Positions 58,441-64,000 of a stretch of 64,000 nt of DNA are shown here, piece after piece (within the stretch, counting starts at the first letter, position 1; every line of letters begins with the position of its first letter). The stretch is from Pyrus communis (lineage: Eukaryota; Streptophyta; Magnoliopsida; Rosales; Rosaceae). The position numbers and the translations under genes were made by a program. Below the pieces are notes generated by a model that had not been told where the DNA came from, made no database searches, and was given only the letters and a program-made list of their open reading frames with translations. The stretch spans positions 21,098,428-21,162,427 of the forward strand of contig NC_084803.1 of NCBI RefSeq assembly GCF_963583255.1. Reading direction: 5' to 3'.

Positions 58441-61400
58441 AATATGGTTTTTGTACCTCAAAACTCTTGGTGGTTTGACACTAGATGTTCTATCCATATA
58501 ATGAATTCTTTGCAGGGATTTTAAAGCCAGAAGGAGACAAGTAGAGAGTCTTAAAATGTTTTATGTTGGGAATGAAAATAAAGTCATGGTTGAAGCAATT
58601 GGTACTGTCATGTTGAAACTGTCATTTGGTTATATTTTAACATTGAACAATGTACTCTATGTACCTTCACTTAGAAGGAATTTGTTTTCAGTGACTCAGT
58701 TTGTTAAAAATGGTTTCTCTTATATTAGAGATGCCAATCAAATAAAATTTTATCTTACGAACCAATTTGACAGTGCTATTGGCTATACTTTCCCAAATGG
58801 TGATCTGTGGCAAATTAAATGTACATATTATCATGATTGTTTCAATATTGTGCATTATGCAGCAAAGAGAATGCTCACTAATGATACATCTTCCATGCTT
58901 TGGCATTGAAGATTGGGGCATATCTCCAAAGACAGAATGTTGAGACTTAAGAAGGATGGTATGTTGTCAAATGTTGATCTTGATGACTTCAAGGATTGCA
59001 TAGATTACTTTAAGGGCAAGACCACTAATTTAACCAACAAGAACAAAGCTAAAAGAAGTAGTGATCTCTTGAAGATCATTCACACAGATTTGCGTGGTCC
59101 ATTTCCAATAAAAACGATATGTGGACACTCTTACTTCCTTCTCTTTATTGTTGACTTTTCAAGATAAACTTACTTGTTTTTTATCTTTGAAAAATCTCAA
59201 ACTTTAAATTGTTTTAAAATTTTCAAAGTTGAGGTTGAAAAACAATTAAATAAGCAAATCAAAATAGTAAGATCCGATCGTGGAGGTGAATTCTTTGGGA
59301 GATACATAGAACAAGGGCAACTCAAGTGACCATTTGCATTGTATATGCAGCAAGACGGTATAGTGGCTTAATATACAACACCAGGTACACCATCACAGAA
59401 TGGAGTAGCTGAAAGAAGAAATAGAACTCTTAAAGACATGGTAAGGAGCATGTTTTCATACGCACATCTTCCAGAATTTCTATAGGGTGAAGCCATTAAA
59501 ACAGCCAATTATATACTTAATAGAGTGGCTGTCAACATCACACCTTTTGAAGCTTGGACAGGAAAGAAACCTAGTTTTTCACATTTTCATACATGGGGAT
59601 GCAAGTGTGAAGCCGGACTTTACAATCCAAATGAAAGAAAATTGGATTTGAAGACAACAACTTGTAAAGGATTTCGATTTTATTGCCCATAGTCTCACAC
59701 TAGAATTGCAAAGACCCATAATGCAAAATTTACTGTAGATGATAGTTGATGAGTCCATATTATACCATATATTTTACCCTATTCTTAGTTATAGTTTATT
59801 GGTTATTTTGGTAGAATTTTGGTACTTTGTTATATATTTTCAATGTAGGACATGTGACTTCCTCTAGAGCAAAAAGTGATCAAACGCATGAAATAGGGGG
59901 AGAACACGTGCACTACTTTAGAGAGCTTTGAAAGTTTATTTTCAAGGTGTTTTCTTTTCATGTTCTTAATAATATTTTATTATGATTGTTCCCAACTAAG
60001 TTCTTTTGCTAGGGCGAAGCCTTAAGCCTTAGCATGAATATGTGATTTTATTAATTTGCTTATGAATGGATGCAAGCTTGCTATGAATTATTAATCACCG
60101 CAATTAAAACTATCTAATTGTCTTAATGATTCGCGACCATTAGGGTTTTTAGACAAGTAATTTGATGCAATTTTTGTTGGAACATCACCCTGAAATTGAG
60201 GAGAGCTTCTTGTGATTAGTAATTGTATGTTCACTTAAGGTGAACATCACACTCTTAAGGGTTGCATGGTTTTTCAAAGGGTTTTCACAAAACTTAACGA
60301 GTCTTACATGTTTATATTTTATCTGAACATCAGAGATGTTTTGCATGTTAGATATACGTTTTCGCTTGAACATCACGAGGAAAATATGTATTAGGAAAAC
60401 CTAACCTTCAAGGCATGTGTGTGGAAATTCATAAGTAATTGGTAAAATTGCATATGATTGTTAAGGGGATGGCAAAACCCTAGGCTGTACAAATTGACTT
60501 TCTTTAAATTGTTCTCCAGTTAATTTCTTTAATTGTTTTGTTTTAAAATTCGTTTTTATTATATTAAATTATAAAATCAACATTTTCCAAACTTTGTTTT
60601 CAATAATTAATTAAGAGTTGGTTTTAAAAACAAATTATTCATTCAATCTCTGTGGAAAACAACCTTGCTTGAGCTGCTATACTACGACAACCTTGTACTT
60701 TTGCAAGTATTTTTAAGTGTTTTTATTCCCGCTTTTGCAGGTGGTAAAAATCCTATCAAGAAAGACAATTGTAATGAAGTTAGCTCCAATTATTCGATTA
60801 ATTTGGAGGAAGAAAATGAGTCTGCATGTACCAATTTGCCTTCTGAAAATCATGGTTCAATGTTAACATTGCCAGTTCCCATGTTGACTCCACCTGTTGA
60901 CACTTTGACTGCACACATTCCTTCTCATTCACCTATTGTATCAATGAGTAATATTCAGCTCTCTATACCCTTATTGCAACCATCTCTTGATACTCATGAT
61001 ACCAATATTGAGAGGCCTAGGACTAGTACTACATTGGTTTCATTACAACCATCACAATCAACAACCAGTGATCAAACTTTGTAGCCAACAAGAAAGTCTT
61101 CTATACAAAGAAAGTCAGCCATATCAGATGATTACATGGTGTATTTGCAGGAAATTGATTATGATATTGGTGATTTAGATGATCCAATCAATCACTTATC
61201 AGGAGGCGATGACAAGTACTCATGCTTCTTTTTGGCATGCTGCAATGGTTAATGAATTAAATTCTAGGTCCAATAATAATGTATGGAGTTTAGTGGAACC
61301 AACATTAGAGATTAAGGCTATAGACTGCAAATGGGTGTTCAAAACAAAAAGGAATTCAAAAGGCAATGTGGAGAGACATAAGGCAAGGCTTGTGGCTAAA

Positions 61401-62740
61401 GGTTGTACAAAAAAAAGAAGGTGTGGATTACACTGAAACCTTTTCTCCAATTTCCACCAAAGATGCATTTCGTGTGATTATGGAATTGATTGTACAATTC
61501 AACTTAGAACTTCACCAAATGGATGTTAAGACAACTTTCTTAAATGGTTGATTGGATGAGCACATTTACATGATATTCATTGAAAGGGGGAAAGAACATT
61601 GGATCTGCAAACTCAACAAGTCCATTTATGGACTTAAACAGGCATCAAGACAATGGTACAAGAAATTTGACCAAATTGTGACACGTTTTGGTTTCACTGA
61701 GAATAAGATAGACAACTGCATTTATCTGAAAATGGTAAAGTCTTAATTCGTTTTCATGGTTCTTTATGTGGATGATATCTTGCTTACCAGTACAAATTCT
61801 CAATTGCTTACAGAAACCAAAAGCATGTTATCAATCCATTTTGATATGAAGGACTTAGGAGAGGCTCATTATGATCTGAGGATTGAAATTTGTCAAAATA
61901 GGCAGCAAAGAGTTTTGGGGCTAGCACAAAAGAATTACATCAGTAAAGTATTGAAGAGGTTCAATATGGAGAATTACAGTAATGGAGATGTGCCAATTGG
62001 TAAGGGAGACAAACTCTTTACCAAGCAATGTCCCATAACTGAATTTGAGATTCAATAGATGAAAGACAAACCTTATGCTTCCTTGGTTAGCAATGGATGT
62101 ATGCTCAAGTTTGTACCAGACCAGATCTTGCATTTGCATTAAGTGTTTTGAGAAGGTTTCAATCGAATCCATGGCTTTCTCATTGGAATGCTGGAAAGAA
62201 AGTACTTAGGTACTTAAAGAAGACACAATCTTATGTACTGTGTTATCACTATGTTGAAAATCTAGAATTAACATGTTATAATGATGCTAATCTTGGAGGA
62301 TGTGTTAATGATAGAATGTCAACTTGTGGTTATGTTTTTATGTTAGCTGGATGTGCAATTTCATGGAGAAGTAAGAAGCAACAAATGAGGGCAGTGTCAA
62401 TAATGGAGTCTGAGTATATTGGATGCTTCGAGGCAATGAAACAAGCAAACTGGTTGAATAATTTGATTTATCATATGAAAGTAGTTAGAAGCATTGAAAG
62501 GCTAGTAAAGATCTTATGTGATAATGCATCTACAGTGTTCTTTGCCAAGAACAATAAGAGGTCTGAAGCATCGAGGTTGATGGACATTAAATACTCTAAA
62601 GGTGCTGGACAAAGTGAAGGAAGGTATTATAGACATTGAGCACATCATCACTAATGATATGATAGTTGATCCTCTAACAAAAGTCATACATGTTAAAAGT
62701 TTCAATAAGCATGTTACAAGTATGGGCTTACATAATTCAT
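58441..62740 (+). pseudogene. copia-3 pol remnant, interrupted by a probable solo LTR
   Basis: The protease active site reads DTR at about 58478 instead of DTG. Integrase spans about 59060-59740 (DLRGPFP, DRGGEFFG, GTPSQNGVAERRNRTL). A foreign segment follows at 59747-60739. RT covers about 61180-62060 (HKARLVAKG, YGLKQASRQW, YVDDILLTS near 61765) and RNase H about 62097-62740 (STCGYVF, MESEYIG). In-frame stops near 59164, 61083, 61549 and 61744 inactivate it. Confidence 0.87.
59747..60739 (+). mobile_element. Probable solo LTR inside copia-3 pol
   Basis: A non-coding 1-kb block interrupts pol between the end of integrase and the linker before RT. It starts TGATGAGTCCATATTATACC and ends near CCCGCTTTTGCA, the style of plant gypsy LTRs. 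Flanks ATAGT (59742-59746) and GGTGG/GTGGT differ, so the right boundary or duplication is uncertain. Confidence 0.6.
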
Positions 62741-63183
62741 TTGATTGAGTTTGAATGTGGGAGTGAGGCTAGTATGATTAATGTCTTACTATTTTGTGAT
62801 GTATCATGAGTACTCAATAAATTTAATGATTATAATGAATTAGTACAACATCAAATAATGTCAAGTGCATGTGTTAATTCTTGCAAGTTTCATATGTATG
62901 AGATACTCATTTAATATCTCAAGACTAGTGAAATGTGGGAGCACAATTAGTATACTATAATGATCCCAACTAAAGTTTCCTCATTGGCAATGCTTGTATT
63001 TGATATGATCATTTATGATTTTAGATAAACTGATGCAAGCTTTGATATCATCTTCTCTAAAGTTCGTCTGATGTATTGAATGACAAGTAGTCATAAGTCA
63101 ATTTTGTATAATAGCTCAGTGATCACATTTACTTGTTTGAATGCAGTAATGTTAAAGTGTTTAATCTTGCTCATATGGGAGAA

Positions 63184-63696
63184 TGTAAGGTTTACTTTAG
63201 TGAGCATGATTAAACACCAAGTCGTGCAAAAACATAAATAATATGAGCTATATATGAAGTAAGACTTTATTTAGGGTTGTGACTAGATAACAACCATATG
63301 GAGGGAAAATATAAGAAACTAATTTGAAAATTAGAATGATGCTGTTATGGTTTCTTTGACAACTGATTACAACTGCTCACTTAATGGGAAGAAGCAGTTG
63401 CAATGCATACATATAAATATGCTTGGTCCCTCTTCTCGGTGATCTATCCTTTGTTCCATATAGATTGGTTTGTCCCATTGAAAACTAGAGAATTCTAACG
63501 TGATCACAAGAGAGTAATTCCTAGGAGAAATTACTCATCGAGTGCTAAAGATGGCTACAAACTCAGGTTAGGTTTGTCAGCCTTATATACAAGTATTTAA
63601 GGTTAATGCATGTTCATTTAATGACCATGCACAACGTAGATTTACCGAATACTAATATGCATTGGTTTGATGGTATGGATCTCTAAATGGTTTACA
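63184..63696 (+). repeat. 3' LTR of copia-3
   Basis: 513 bp. Differs from the 5' LTR by scattered substitutions and an indel near 63510 (loss of the GAGGAGAAGGCTAATC block). Confidence 0.92.
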
Positions 63697-64000
63697 GAGG
63701 GATCACAGCTGCACGTTTTGATGAGTTGAGGAACCAATGGTAATTAATTTTTAGTTGAGAGACCATTGCTCCAATTGAATTAAAATTAAGGAACCATTGC
63801 TACCATTTACTCAAGTAAAAAATAATTTTGAGAAATTCACTCTTACAAATCATAAGGTAATTCAGATCCCGCCTCTTGTCCGATACCAAAATCAAACCCT
63901 CTCTTGCAACTAAGGTTCGACGAGCTGGGGATAAAACACATTATTAAAATATGCTAAACCATCGAACAAAGCTTTTTGAGAGTTACGAATAACCACCCCT

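Larger units (their letters stand above)
55098..63696 (+). mobile_element. Ty1-copia LTR retrotransposon with two further insertions (copia-3)
   Basis: LTRs 55098-55619 and 63184-63696 both run TGTAAGG...TTTACA; GAGGG flanks the pair exactly (55093-55097 and 63697-63701). TGGTATCAGAACC at 55622 is the initiator-tRNA primer site. A purine-rich CATATGGGAGAA precedes the right LTR. Domain order gag, protease, integrase, RT, RNase H. The leader holds a GC-rich TIR element and the integrase-RT spacer holds a probable solo LTR. Stops in every domain. Confidence 0.93.
54815..63812. mobile_element. Mutator-type MITE split by copia-3
   Basis: Left arm 54815-55097, right arm 63702-63812. The ends GGGAAAATTGTAGCAATGG and inverted GAGTAAATGGTAGCAATGG match, with inverted homology continuing about 100 bp (AACTAAAAATT, AACTCATCAAAA). 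The 9-mer AAGTAAAAA flanks both ends (54806-54814 and 63813-63821). Removing copia-3 and one duplication leaves about 390 bp without coding capacity. The left arm also repeats TTAAAGTTGAG three times. Confidence 0.8.

Overview
The window looks like nuclear DNA of a eudicot plant. It has spliced genes with GT-AG introns, plant-specific families (VQ-motif protein, ACT-repeat ACR protein, BSD-domain protein, plant EngB-type GTPase), and a dense AT-rich mix of Ty1-copia and Ty3-gypsy elements, solo LTRs, MULE, hAT and Tourist-like elements and a tRNA-derived SINE. A woody rosid such as Rosaceae would fit, but that is a guess from general appearance. No bacterial operons, CRISPR arrays or complete tRNA/rRNA genes were seen.

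Layout. 0-0.8 kb: a VQ-motif gene broken by an in-frame stop. 0.8-5.4 kb: degenerate Ty1-copia element, + strand. 5.4-13.2 kb: gene-free and built of small elements: a 197-bp MULE-type MITE, a solo LTR (6988-8674) carrying a 936-bp MULE-type insertion, a Tourist-like MITE, a hAT-like element, a SINE and a 157-bp tandem repeat. 13.2-20.8 kb: a copia element on the - strand with a 5-bp target duplication, sitting inside an older element. 21.8-24.4 kb: a 50-codon transmembrane ORF and a decayed EngB-type GTPase gene (- strand). 24.5-25.9 kb: a MULE-type element with a receptor-kinase fragment. 26-30 kb: no gene recognised. 30.1-37.2 kb: a second solo LTR of the same family as the 7-kb one, then a GABA-transaminase retropseudogene split by a 5.4-kb non-autonomous gypsy-type element with an exact GTGTG duplication. 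37.5-38.5 kb: hAT-like element. 39.2-41.8 kb: an intact BSD-domain gene (+). 43.2-46.2 kb: an ACT-domain-repeat (ACR) gene (-) with six visible exons but no canonical first exon; its upstream side is filled by retroelement fragments and a 3-kb TIR element (47.3-50.3 kb). 50.7-51.0 kb: pseudogene fragment resembling PHLOEM PROTEIN 2-LIKE A10. 52.4-54.5 kb: a two-exon gene for a 53-residue membrane peptide (-). 54.8-63.8 kb: a nest with a MULE-type MITE outside, a copia element inside it, and inside that a GC-rich long-TIR element and a probable solo LTR.

The host genes are unrelated in function and show no shared pathway. Only three look intact or nearly so: the BSD gene, the ACR gene (5' end unresolved) and the 53-residue peptide gene. 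The main biological content is a layered record of transposition that can be read through target duplications, one filled/empty insertion-site pair, and captured or retrocopied host gene fragments. I found nothing that I can defend as a new molecular system. The best leads are the Pack-MULE-like elements, the non-autonomous gypsy element with its own 188-codon ORF, and the two very small plant ORFs.
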